Shown: positions 1-6,756, numbered from the stretch's first letter. The stretch is 8,430 nt of DNA from Christensenella sp. UBA6420 (GCA_002439705.1 DJPE01000087.1:1-8430), one strand, 5' to 3'. Notes: generated by a model not told the origin, from the sequence alone. Numbers and translations: made by a program.

Positions 1-59
1 GGGGCATCGCTCCAAGCCCCCTTAATAAACCCCTTTCCTCATAATGTTCCCCCCTTATC
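1..59. other. C-rich non-coding stretch at left edge
   Basis: No coding signal is visible here. The stretch is rich in C runs (17-21, 50-55). It can form one short hairpin, GGGGC at 1-5 pairing with GCCCC at 16-20 over a 10-nt loop. It probably belongs to the 3' untranslated region of an upstream gene outside the window, or to the same repeat-rich intergenic region. I assign no function. Confidence 0.3.
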
Positions 60-84
60 CGAACTTTAACAAAGTTCGTTTTTT
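60..84 (+). terminator. Rho-independent terminator of an upstream gene
   Basis: A perfect 8-bp stem, CGAACTTT at 60-67 with AAAGTTCG at 71-78, closes a 3-nt loop (AAC) and is followed by six T residues (79-84). This is the classic intrinsic terminator layout on the plus strand. The stem is AT-rich, so termination may be moderate. It would end a plus-strand transcript entering from the left and so separate that transcript from the structured element that follows. Confidence 0.65.
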
Positions 85-112
85 CTCAACAAACTTATTA
101 CTCGAATTAACT

Positions 113-118
113 TATAAA
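113..118 (+). promoter_or_regulatory. Possible -10 box ahead of the left structured element
   Basis: TATAAA lies about 10 nt ahead of the first hairpin, so a transcript would begin at roughly 124-126, just before the stem at 128. No good -35 hexamer sits 16-18 nt upstream. The right-hand copy also has an AT-rich box (TATAGA, minus strand) immediately before its first hairpin, and a TATRGAAAA stretch is shared by both. This is suggestive only. Confidence 0.25.
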
Positions 119-127
119 AATATGGAA

Positions 128-237
128 AAGCGGGGTGGACTTACCCCGCTTCATTGTTAAGTCCGACTTACACGGACAAAATTTTTACCGCACAAAGTCT
201 TACGGCTGCGGAAAAATTCCGTGTAACGCTTGGTCGG
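128..237 (+). ncRNA. Candidate structured RNA element, left copy (two hairpins)
   Basis: Hairpin 1 has a 9-bp stem, AAGCGGGGT (128-136) with ACCCCGCTT (143-151), and loop GGACTT (137-142). Hairpin 2 is a long segmented stem. CCGAC (163-167) pairs with GTCGG (233-237). TACACGG (169-175) pairs with CCGTGTA (219-225). AATTTTT (180-186) pairs with AAAAATT (212-218). CCGCA (188-192) pairs with TGCGG (207-211). The 14-nt apical loop is 193-206. A minus-strand copy at 8246-8354 keeps the same architecture, the GGACTT loop and 13 of 14 apical loop bases, while several stem pairs change together. The plus orientation is chosen because the mismatched pairs in this repeat family become G-U pairs when read this way. 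I recognise no named RNA family. It could also act as a single-stranded DNA structure or be a non-autonomous repeat. Confidence 0.55.
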
Positions 238-248
238 TAATCCACAAC

Positions 249-342
249 GCCGAAATCTCTGATTTTGGCAATTCACGCCCGTCAGGGCAATTAACTCCGC
301 TCCGTCAGGAGTGGAAATTAACGCCACGAAGTGGCAATTAAC
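249..342 (+). repeat. Array of four short hairpins with AATTMAC spacers, left copy
   Basis: Four different perfect or near-perfect hairpins are separated by a conserved 7-nt spacer. Their stems are GCCGAAATC/GATTTTGGC (249-269, one G-U), GCCC/GGGC (277-288, loop GTCA), TCCGCTCC/GGAGTGGA (296-315, loop GTCA, one G-U) and GCCAC/GTGGC (323-335, loop GAA). The spacers are AATTCAC (270-276), then AATTAAC at 289-295, 316-322 and 336-342. Spacers are conserved while stems vary, the reverse of a CRISPR. The array follows the two-hairpin element after 11 nt, as in the right copy. The operon promoter begins about 25 nt beyond it. Confidence 0.8.
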
Positions 343-352
343 TTCGTTTTTT
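327..352 (+). terminator. Possible terminator ending the left array
   Basis: CGAAGT (327-332) can pair with ACTTCG (341-346) over an 8-nt loop, directly followed by six T residues (347-352). This 6-bp hairpin cannot coexist with the last array hairpin (323-335), since they share bases 327-332. If the left element is transcribed rightward, this would stop it about 15 nt before the operon's -35 box. The stem is short, so the call is tentative. Confidence 0.4.
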
Positions 353-367
353 CAAAAATATTCGGTC

Positions 368-396
368 TTGATAATGCGTAATCTTTATGTTAAAAT
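368..396 (+). promoter_or_regulatory. Sigma-A-type extended -10 promoter of the six-gene operon
   Basis: The -35 box TTGATA (368-373) and -10 box TAAAAT (391-396) are separated by exactly 17 nt, and the -10 is preceded by TG at 388-389 (extended -10, TGnTAAAAT). Transcription would start near 402-404, about 25 nt before the first start codon. It is the only strong promoter I see for the six plus-strand genes. Confidence 0.8.
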
Positions 397-399
397 TAT

Positions 400-413
400 A
401 TTATTATAATAAT
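400..413. promoter_or_regulatory. AT-only palindrome at the predicted transcription start
   Basis: A perfect 14-bp palindrome, ATTATTATAATAAT, sits over the expected transcription start. A repressor site at this position would block initiation, as expected for an inducible sugar operon, but no regulator gene lies in the window. All-A/T palindromes also arise easily by chance in AT-rich leaders. Confidence 0.25.
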
Positions 414-416
414 TTC

Positions 417-421
417 GGAGG
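417..421 (+). promoter_or_regulatory. Ribosome binding site fixing a GTG start
   Basis: GGAGG at 417-421 lies six bases before GTG at 428. The next in-frame ATG is M55 of the protein (590-592), inside the first membrane hairpin, so this site decides the start in favour of GTG. Confidence 0.8.
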
Positions 422-427
422 CTTTCG

Positions 428-2266
428 GTGGAAGAGAATACTAACGTTGCTACCGTTTCGGCAGAAAAATCACCATTAAAATTAAATTACGGCAATACCT
501 TTAAGGTAGGACTCGCGTTCGCAATTATTTGCGCTTTCTGGGGGGCGTACGATTTCGTGGTTCCGCTTTTGTTGGAACACGCTTTCGGTATGAGCAACAC
601 TTTAAGGGGCGTTATTATGGGTCTCGACAACCTTTTATCGTTGTTCTTATTACCGTTGTTCGGTAATCTCAGCGATAAGGGCAAAGGAAAACTCGTATCC
701 AAATTCGGCAGACGCACGCCGTACATTCTTATCGGCACGATAGCAGCCGTCGTTCTTATGGTATTCGTACCCATATCGGCTCGCGGACAGCTCGTTTCCA
801 GCGAAAAGATAAGGACGGACTACGAAGCGATGCTCGACGACGACGAGTTCATGACGGAAACCCTTACTATGTTCTACGAAAAAGCCGAAAGCGGCGAAAA
901 CACCGCTTACTGCGACCTTGCGTATCTTAAAAACAACAATATCACGAAAGAAGATTATATAAACATAAGATACCATAACAACGTCAAGAGCAGCGGACTT
1001 TTCTCGAAGACTTACACACTCGACGGCGAAGAAGTGGATAAGGAAGAGATAGCCGACCTTCTCGAAGACAACTCGAATTACAACAAGTACGTCGCAAGCG
1101 GAATGAACGTGTTTATTTCCGAAAAGGTAAACAGCGAAGTCAAGATAATTAATCTTATCGTCTACATGATAATTTTGCTGTTTGCGCTCGTAGCGATGGC
1201 GACTTTCCGTTCTCCCGCGGTAGCGTTGATGCCCGACGTCACGCCGAAACCTTTGCGTAGTCAGGCCAACGCAATAATAAACCTTTGCGGCGGCGTGGGA
1301 AGCGGTATGGCTTTGGTAATATATACGGTAGTGCTGTTCTTCGACAATATCAATAATTACATAATAATATTTGCCACGGTGGCGGCGGTAATGCTTATTT
1401 TGCTCGCCCTGTTTATGTGGCTGGTTAAGGAGAAAAAACTCGTCGAAAAGTGTAAGAAGACTTGCGAAGAGTACGGAATAGAGTACGGCGACGAAGAACC
1501 CGTAGTAGCCGAAGACGCGACGGGAATTGCAGAAGACGCCGTTACTACTGCGACGACCGCTCCCGCCGAAAAGAAAGCTAAATTAAGTTTTAAGGATAAA
1601 TCGCCCGAAGAAAAGGCTAAATTCAAGTCATTCCTTCTTATTCTTGCGTCCATATTCATGTGGTTTATGGGGTATAACGCGGTAAGCAGTTCTTTATCGG
1701 TATACTGTACCAAGGCTCTTAACCTTGCCGCAAGCACGGCGAGTATAATTTCCGGCGTAAGCGCGGCGGTCAGCGCGATAGCGTTTATTCCCGTAGGTTT
1801 CCTTGCCGTCAAAATAGGCAGAAAGAAATCCATAATCTTAGGCTTCGCGTTCGCGACGGTAAGCTATATATTGTTATATTTGTTCGTCAAACCCGGCAAT
1901 AACGCTTTACCCGCGGTTCTGTTTGCGGTATTCTATTTAATAGCGGGCTTCGGTCTTATAATAGCGAACGTCAATACCTTCCCGATGGTGGTGGAACTCG
2001 CTTCCGCCAAGGACGTAGGTAAGTACACCGGGTTCTATTACACCGCCACTATGAGCGCGCAGGCGATAGCTCCCTTTATATCGGGGCTCGTTATGGATAA
2101 CGTATCCATGAGAACGCTGTTTTTGTACTCCGCTTGTTGCGTAGTGGTGGCGATAGCTCTTATGGCGTTCGTCAAACACGGCGACAGCAAACAGCTCCCG
2201 ACTAAAAAATTAAGCAAAGAAGAGAAAAAACAGGTTATGCTCGACTCTATGGGCGACGCCGACTAA
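428..2266 (+). CDS. MFS sugar transporter, GPH/SLC45-like, with large extracellular insert
   Basis: This is a 12-helix secondary transporter, probably importing an alpha-linked oligosaccharide across the cytoplasmic membrane with a cation. Predicted helices lie near residues 26-46, 58-82, 98-117, 240-260, 281-305, 311-333, 400-418, 434-460, 468-486, 494-515, 535-558 and 563-582. The cytoplasmic loop after helix 2 ends in FGRRTPYIL (93-101), the GRR-x-P motif of GPH and SLC45-type sugar carriers. RSPAVALMPDV (261-271) after helix 4 also fits. At 612 residues it is longer than the usual 450-500. Two insertions explain this: a hydrophilic, acidic stretch at 118-238 between helices 3 and 4, on the outside by the positive-inside rule, and a 65-residue cytoplasmic linker (335-400) with an Ala/Thr-rich part. 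The start is GTG with a good ribosome site. The alpha-glucosidase 15 nt downstream suggests the substrate class. The exact sugar is unknown. Confidence 0.88.
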   Translation: MEENTNVATVSAEKSPLKLNYGNTFKVGLAFAIICAFWGAYDFVVPLLLEHAFGMSNTLRGVIMGLDNLLSLFLLPLFGNLSDKGKGKLVSKFGRRTPYILIGTIAAVVLMVFVPISARGQLVSSEKIRTDYEAMLDDDEFMTETLTMFYEKAESGENTAYCDLAYLKNNNITKEDYINIRYHNNVKSSGLFSKTYTLDGEEVDKEEIADLLEDNSNYNKYVASGMNVFISEKVNSEVKIINLIVYMIILLFALVAMATFRSPAVALMPDVTPKPLRSQANAIINLCGGVGSGMALVIYTVVLFFDNINNYIIIFATVAAVMLILLALFMWLVKEKKLVEKCKKTCEEYGIEYGDEEPVVAEDATGIAEDAVTTATTAPAEKKAKLSFKDKSPEEKAKFKSFLLILASIFMWFMGYNAVSSSLSVYCTKALNLAASTASIISGVSAAVSAIAFIPVGFLAVKIGRKKSIILGFAFATVSYILLYLFVKPGNNALPAVLFAVFYLIAGFGLIIANVNTFPMVVELASAKDVGKYTGFYYTATMSAQAIAPFISGLVMDNVSMRTLFLYSACCVVVAIALMAFVKHGDSKQLPTKKLSKEEKKQVMLDSMGDAD

Positions 2267-2281
2267 ATAAGGAGAAATAAA

Positions 2282-3964
2282 ATGGAAAGAACGAATTGGT
2301 TTAAGGACGCTACTATCTATCAGATATATCCGAGAAGTTTTTGCGACAGCAACGGCGACGGAATAGGCGATTTACGCGGTATCACGTCGAAACTCGACTA
2401 CATAAAAGACCTTGGCGTAGACTGCGTATGGCTTTCGCCCGTGTATAAATCGCCCAACGACGATAACGGTTACGACATAAGCGACTACCGCGACATTATG
2501 GACGAATTCGGCACTCTCGCCGACTGGGACGAACTCGTAGCCGGCGTGCACGCAAGGGGAATGAAACTCGTAATGGACCTTGTCAGCAACCATACGAGCG
2601 ACGAACACAAATGGTTCGAAGAAGCGAAATCTTCCCGCGACAATCCTTACCACGACTATTACTTTTTCAGAGAAGGTAAAGGTAAGGACAAAAAGAAAGT
2701 CCCCAACAACTGGACCTGCCGTTTCGGCGGATCCGCATGGGAATACAATGCAGAAACCGACGAATACTATCTCCACCTTTTCACGAAGAAGCAACCCGAC
2801 CTTAACTGGGATAATCCTAAGGTAAGACAGGAAATTCAGGACATAGTTAAGTTCTGGCTCGACAGGGGGTGCGACGGTTTCCGCTGCGACGTAATAACTT
2901 ACATCTCGAAGAAACCCGGACTCCCCGACGGAAAACCCAATCTCTTCCTTGTGGGCGACGAAAACTTCACTCACGGACCCCATATCCACGAATATCTCAA
3001 AGAACTGCACGACAAAGTTCTCGTAAACTACGACTATATGATAGTGGGCGAAGGACCGGGAATGGATCTTGAACACGCCAAGATTTATACCGCTCCCGAC
3101 AGTCGGGAACTCGATATGGTCTTTACGTTCGAACACGTCAACGTCGACACCTATTTCCAGGCTCTGCCGAGAAAGTTCAACCTTGCCAGACTCAAAAAGG
3201 TATTCGACCGCTATCAGACGGGCTTGCATAACGTAGGCTGGAACAGCCTTTACTTTGAAAACCACGACCAGCCGAGAAGCATTTCCCGTTTCGTGGGCAA
3301 GTACGGCGATAAGAGAGATTACGCGGCTAAGATGCTTGCAGTCGCTCTCTATATGATGCAAGGGACGGCTTTCGTTTACGAAGGGCAGGAAATCGGTATG
3401 GCTAACTATCCGTGGAAAAAACCCGAAGAAATGCAGGACGTTTTGTTAAGTTATATTAACGCCGTCATCGACAAATTAAAGATAGTTCCGTGGGCAAAGA
3501 AGATAGTCTTTAAGGTAATGAAGACAAGAGCGAGAGATAACGGAAGAACGCCCATGCAGTGGAACGACAGCGAAAACGCAGGCTTCACCACCGGCAAACC
3601 CTGGCTCGTCGTCAATCCAGATTACGTCGATTACAACGCCGAAAAGGAAGCGAAAGACCCCGATTCCGTGCTTAGCTTCTACAAAAAACTCATAAGATAC
3701 CGCAAAGGCAACGAAGTGGTAATAAACGGCGATTTCAAACAGTATTATCCGAAGAGCAAGGATATATTCTGCTATGAAAGAAACTATAACGGAAAGAGAC
3801 TGTTCATAATAACCAACTTCAAAAACAAGGAAGTGGAATTCAGACTTCCCGAAGAAGTAAGTTACACCACCTGCAAAGTGGGATTAAGCAATTACAAGGA
3901 GGATACGGTTCTTAAAGATATGACCTTGAAGCCGTACGAGGCTATCGTATTCGAACTGGAATAA
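2282..3964 (+). CDS. GH13 alpha-glucosidase (oligo-1,6-glucosidase type)
   Basis: A cytoplasmic retaining alpha-glucosidase that releases glucose from the non-reducing end of short alpha-glucosides. All GH13 signatures are present: the Asp-rich loop DSNGDGIGDL (22-31), region I DLVSNH (99-104), region II GFRCDV with nucleophile D203 (199-204), region III VGE with acid/base E257, and region IV ENHDQPR with D329. QPDLNWDNP (171-179) and RDNGRTPMQW (418-427) are typical of subfamily 31, and the 560-residue length is normal. V204, next to the nucleophile, is the residue found in isomaltase/oligo-1,6-glucosidases, whereas strict maltases usually carry Thr. Isomaltose, panose or isomalto-oligosaccharides are therefore the likeliest substrates, although trehalose-6-phosphate hydrolase and maltase activities occur in close relatives. 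No signal peptide is seen. AAGGAG at 2269-2274 supports the ATG. It pairs functionally with the upstream transporter and is followed after 1 nt by the ABC ATPase. Confidence 0.93.
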   Translation: MERTNWFKDATIYQIYPRSFCDSNGDGIGDLRGITSKLDYIKDLGVDCVWLSPVYKSPNDDNGYDISDYRDIMDEFGTLADWDELVAGVHARGMKLVMDLVSNHTSDEHKWFEEAKSSRDNPYHDYYFFREGKGKDKKKVPNNWTCRFGGSAWEYNAETDEYYLHLFTKKQPDLNWDNPKVRQEIQDIVKFWLDRGCDGFRCDVITYISKKPGLPDGKPNLFLVGDENFTHGPHIHEYLKELHDKVLVNYDYMIVGEGPGMDLEHAKIYTAPDSRELDMVFTFEHVNVDTYFQALPRKFNLARLKKVFDRYQTGLHNVGWNSLYFENHDQPRSISRFVGKYGDKRDYAAKMLAVALYMMQGTAFVYEGQEIGMANYPWKKPEEMQDVLLSYINAVIDKLKIVPWAKKIVFKVMKTRARDNGRTPMQWNDSENAGFTTGKPWLVVNPDYVDYNAEKEAKDPDSVLSFYKKLIRYRKGNEVVINGDFKQYYPKSKDIFCYERNYNGKRLFIITNFKNKEVEFRLPEEVSYTTCKVGLSNYKEDTVLKDMTLKPYEAIVFELE

Positions 3965-3965
3965 A

Positions 3966-5027
3966 ATGTCTTTACTGGAAGTAAAAAACGTATCGAAGAT
4001 TTATTCGAAAAGCAAAAAGAACAAGGGCGGCAGTTTGACCGCCCTTGACGACGTATCGTTCACTCTCGACAAGGGAGAAGCGTTGGGGCTTATCGGTCCT
4101 AACGGCGCGGGGAAAAGCACGATTATTAAATGTATAACGGGACTTGCCGCGCAGACTTCGGGCGAGATTACGATAAACGGTTACGACACGAAAAAACAGC
4201 GCGTCAAGTCGATAGAAAAAGTCGGCGCGATAATAGAGTCGCCCGATATGTACAAGGATTGGACCGCGATGGAAAACCTTACTTACTTAGCCGATTTATC
4301 GATACCGAAAAAAGAAGGACTCGACAAAAACGGAATAAAGGAAAGGGTGGAAAGCCTTTTGAAACTCGTTAATCTTTACGACCGCAGGAACGATAAAGTC
4401 TATAAATACTCTCTCGGAATGAAACAAAGGCTCGGTATAGCCCAGGCCCTGTTAGGCAAACCCGAACTTCTCATTCTCGACGAACCGGCTAACGGTCTTG
4501 ACCCCGAAGGGATAAAGGAAATAAGGGATATAATACGCCACTTGTCGAAAGACCTTAATATGGCTGTGCTCGTCAGCAGCCATAATCTTTCCGAATTGCA
4601 GCTTACCTGCGACCGTTTCCTTATTATAAAGAAAGGTAAAATTTTAGCCGACATCAAGGCGGAAGATATATCGAAAGGCGGCACTACGGTAGTAATAAAC
4701 GTAGACGACGCCGTGAAAGCCATGGACGTACTCAAATCGGAATACGATATAACAGCCCGCCACGAAGGGGACGGAAAACTTATAGCCGACACCGAGATAG
4801 CCACGGGCGACATAACGAAGACCCTTATTCTTAACGGCGTGACGGTAAACAGCATTACGGTAAAGGAAAAGACTTTGGAAGAAACTTTCCTTTCGGTAAC
4901 CGAAGATAAGAAAAAGGATACCGAAAAAGCGACTTTACCCGCAAGCGAAACCGAAGTTCCCGCGGTAGAAAACGAAACCGACGGCGAAAACGCGGCGGAA
5001 AAAGACGAAACGGAAAAGGGGGGATAA
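3966..5027 (+). CDS. ABC transporter ATP-binding protein, BcrA/drug-export type
   Basis: The cytoplasmic nucleotide-binding subunit of an ABC-2-type exporter, expected to power the permease encoded 4 nt downstream. Motifs in order: Walker A GPNGAGKST (44-52), signature region YSLGMKQR (148-155), Walker B LLILDEP (168-174) with catalytic E173, D-loop NGLDP (176-180) and switch H206. The Q-loop position reads IIESP (89-93), Glu instead of Gln, as is common in the bacitracin-export (BcrA) family. Residues beyond about 240 form the usual small C-terminal domain. From about 313 to 353 the chain becomes a Glu/Lys/Thr-rich, probably disordered tail that most relatives lack. Only 1 nt separates it from the glucosidase stop, and the ribosome site is weak (GGA), so translation is probably coupled. 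The substrate cannot be read from the sequence; peptide, lipid or antibiotic export are possibilities. Confidence 0.9.
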   Translation: MSLLEVKNVSKIYSKSKKNKGGSLTALDDVSFTLDKGEALGLIGPNGAGKSTIIKCITGLAAQTSGEITINGYDTKKQRVKSIEKVGAIIESPDMYKDWTAMENLTYLADLSIPKKEGLDKNGIKERVESLLKLVNLYDRRNDKVYKYSLGMKQRLGIAQALLGKPELLILDEPANGLDPEGIKEIRDIIRHLSKDLNMAVLVSSHNLSELQLTCDRFLIIKKGKILADIKAEDISKGGTTVVINVDDAVKAMDVLKSEYDITARHEGDGKLIADTEIATGDITKTLILNGVTVNSITVKEKTLEETFLSVTEDKKKDTEKATLPASETEVPAVENETDGENAAEKDETEKGG

Positions 5028-5031
5028 GTAA

Positions 5032-6141
5032 ATGTTCGGAAAACTTTATTTAGGCGAATTGAAAAAACTTACCCGCCCGAAAGCTCTTATTACGATATCC
5101 GTTATTTGCGTGGTTTTGTTTATACTGTTCGCGGTAATCTATAACATAAATTTCGATAAAATGATAGACGATATTGACGATATGGCGGAGAGCGTAGAAA
5201 CGGAAACCGGAACGGAAACCGGCGAAGACGCAGACGAAGACGACGGAATGTCCGATTACTATACCGACTATATCTCGGCGACCACGCCCGAAAACGTGGA
5301 CGAAACGATAGCTAATCTTACCGCTACGAAAAAGGAATACGAAGCTCTCAACAAGCAGAAAGAGACGAAAGGCTATTTCGGCGCGCAGATTCACGAACTC
5401 GATTGCGGAATAGCGATGCTCGAATATATGAAAGCGAATAACGTGTACGGAAAATTCAACGTAGAAGGTTACGCTACCTATTATTCGGCGAAAAACGCCG
5501 AAGCGTTCGCACTTAGTTACTTCACTCTCGTAGCGGGGATACTCGCTATTTACGGTATCGTAATTGCGGCGGGATTATACGCCGACGAATATTCGCGCGG
5601 AACGATAAAACTTATTATGCTTCGTCCCGTCACGAAAAATCAGGTGACCACGGCAAAACTTCTCGCGCTGTTTACTCACCTTATCGGTATACTCGGTATA
5701 GCTTCCTTAATAGGTTATATCTACGGTGCGATAGCTTACAAGTCGGTTTCGCTCGAAAAAATTTACGTCGTCTTTAACGGCAGCAGCGTGTTCGTAAGTA
5801 CCGTCGGCGGAACGGTTTTCTACAAAATGTTCTTCTCCGTTGTTAAAATTTTGTCTTACGCGACGTTAAGTTACGCCATAGGCACGATATTGAGGAAGAA
5901 GACGCCTGCAATAATATTGTCGTTTATCGTATATCTCGGAATAATATCGGCTCTGTTCTCGTTTTTCGACGGCGAAAGGTTTATTTTCAGTACGAATACC
6001 GACCTTTCCGTATATTTCGGCTTCGGGTCGAACTTTATGAACGGCGGCAATTTCTTTATTGCTCTTCCGATGCTCGTGGTTTATCTCGCCGCGATAATAG
6101 TTTCTACCTATCTCGTCGTAAACAAAAGGGACGTAATCTGA
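5032..6141 (+). CDS. ABC-2-type permease subunit with acidic extracellular insert
   Basis: The membrane partner of the preceding ATPase. Six helices are visible near residues 18-38, 160-182, 209-232, 264-287, 292-312 and 341-362. The loop after helix 2 reads YADEYSRGTIKLIMLRPVTK (183-202), the conserved coupling region of ABC-2/BcrB-type permeases (EYxxGTIK...RPV). Between helices 1 and 2 lies a hydrophilic segment of about 120 residues (39-158), outside the cell, with a Glu/Asp/Thr-rich run at about 55-72 and a KEYEALNKQKE helix-prone part after 100. Large loops here are known in ABC-2 exporters of the YhgE, NatB and ABC2_membrane_2 kinds. A G-rich Shine-Dalgarno (5016-5023) overlaps the end of the ATPase gene, which fits coupled expression. 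The substrate is unknown. The short gap and matching families make the ATPase-permease pairing firm. Confidence 0.85.
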   Translation: MFGKLYLGELKKLTRPKALITISVICVVLFILFAVIYNINFDKMIDDIDDMAESVETETGTETGEDADEDDGMSDYYTDYISATTPENVDETIANLTATKKEYEALNKQKETKGYFGAQIHELDCGIAMLEYMKANNVYGKFNVEGYATYYSAKNAEAFALSYFTLVAGILAIYGIVIAAGLYADEYSRGTIKLIMLRPVTKNQVTTAKLLALFTHLIGILGIASLIGYIYGAIAYKSVSLEKIYVVFNGSSVFVSTVGGTVFYKMFFSVVKILSYATLSYAIGTILRKKTPAIILSFIVYLGIISALFSFFDGERFIFSTNTDLSVYFGFGSNFMNGGNFFIALPMLVVYLAAIIVSTYLVVNKRDVI

Positions 6142-6162
6142 CAGAAACAAGGGATTTTACCA

Positions 6163-6756
6163 ATGAAGAAACAAGCTAAAAAAACCGTATATTTTCTCGC
6201 CCGTACGGGCGTTATTGCGGGAGTGTACGCAGGACTTACGATAGCTCTCGCTCCCATTTCGTACGGTACGGTACAATGCAGAATAAGCGAAGCCATGACT
6301 ATATTACCGCTTTTTTTCGCGGAAGCGGTACCGGGGCTTATTATAGGGTGCCTTATCGCAAACATATATTCGGGCTTTTGGGCGGATATGGTGTTCGGCA
6401 CTCTCGCCACAGCCGTAGCGGCGGTGTTGACTTATCTTATAGGTCGGGTGTATAATGGTAAAGCTAAGCCTTTTCTCGGGGCGATACCGCCTATCGCGAT
6501 TAACGCTATCGTGTTGCCGCTGATGTGGTTATTGTTCTCGTCGGACGCCGCATATTGGTTGAATATGGGTTCGGTGGCGGCGGGACAAGCCGTAGCGGTG
6601 CTTGCCGTCGGGATGCCGCTCTATTACGGAATAGCGAAGACGCCGTTAGTTAAGTTCGCTACCGTCAAGCCGTCGGTCGCCGACGGAAAAAAGAAAGAGC
6701 AAGGCGAAGATGACAACGGACAAAAGGAGAGAACGAACGAAGATGACCGACAGTAA
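6163..6756 (+). CDS. queT: QueT-family queuosine precursor transporter (ECF S component)
   Basis: A small integral membrane protein that binds a queuosine precursor (preQ0/preQ1-type) and works with an energy-coupling-factor module (EcfA, EcfA', EcfT) encoded elsewhere. The diagnostic stretch is VQCRISEAMTILPLFFAEAV (37-56), followed by PGLIIGCLIAN and DMVFGTLAT (75-83), which are conserved QueT features. Five or six helices fill residues 12-160. The family is usually about 160-170 residues long. Here a charged tail of about 30 residues (165-197, Lys/Glu/Asp/Gln-rich) is added, encoded where the next gene's start region overlaps. AAGGGA (6149-6154) lies 8 nt before the ATG. In many Firmicutes queT carries its own preQ1 riboswitch, but only 21 nt separate it from the permease here, so no riboswitch fits and it depends on upstream transcription. 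ECF partners are not in the window. Confidence 0.85.
   Translation: MKKQAKKTVYFLARTGVIAGVYAGLTIALAPISYGTVQCRISEAMTILPLFFAEAVPGLIIGCLIANIYSGFWADMVFGTLATAVAAVLTYLIGRVYNGKAKPFLGAIPPIAINAIVLPLMWLLFSSDAAYWLNMGSVAAGQAVAVLAVGMPLYYGIAKTPLVKFATVKPSVADGKKKEQGEDDNGQKERTNEDDRQ

Noticed and set aside
128..237. Integron attC site
   Set aside because: A large imperfect hairpin is present, but the attC core boxes (RYYYAAC and GTTRRRY) are absent at the ends, no integrase is seen, and the flanked genes form a normal operon.
135..341. Open frame of 68 codons on plus strand in the left intergenic region
   Set aside because: It runs through the structured element and hairpin array, lacks a ribosome site, and the equivalent right copy does not keep the same frame; base changes follow pairing, not codons.
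249..342. CRISPR array
   Set aside because: The conserved parts are 7-nt linkers, the variable parts are self-complementary, unit length varies, and no cas gene is present.
2372..3361. 329-codon open frame on minus strand
   Set aside because: It is antisense to the GH13 gene, whose catalytic motifs are intact. The Val/Phe-rich product is what the complement of this codon use gives.
6142..6162. preQ1 riboswitch ahead of queT
   Set aside because: Only 21 nt lie between the permease stop and the queT start, too short for the aptamer plus expression platform, and I saw no aptamer-like fold there.
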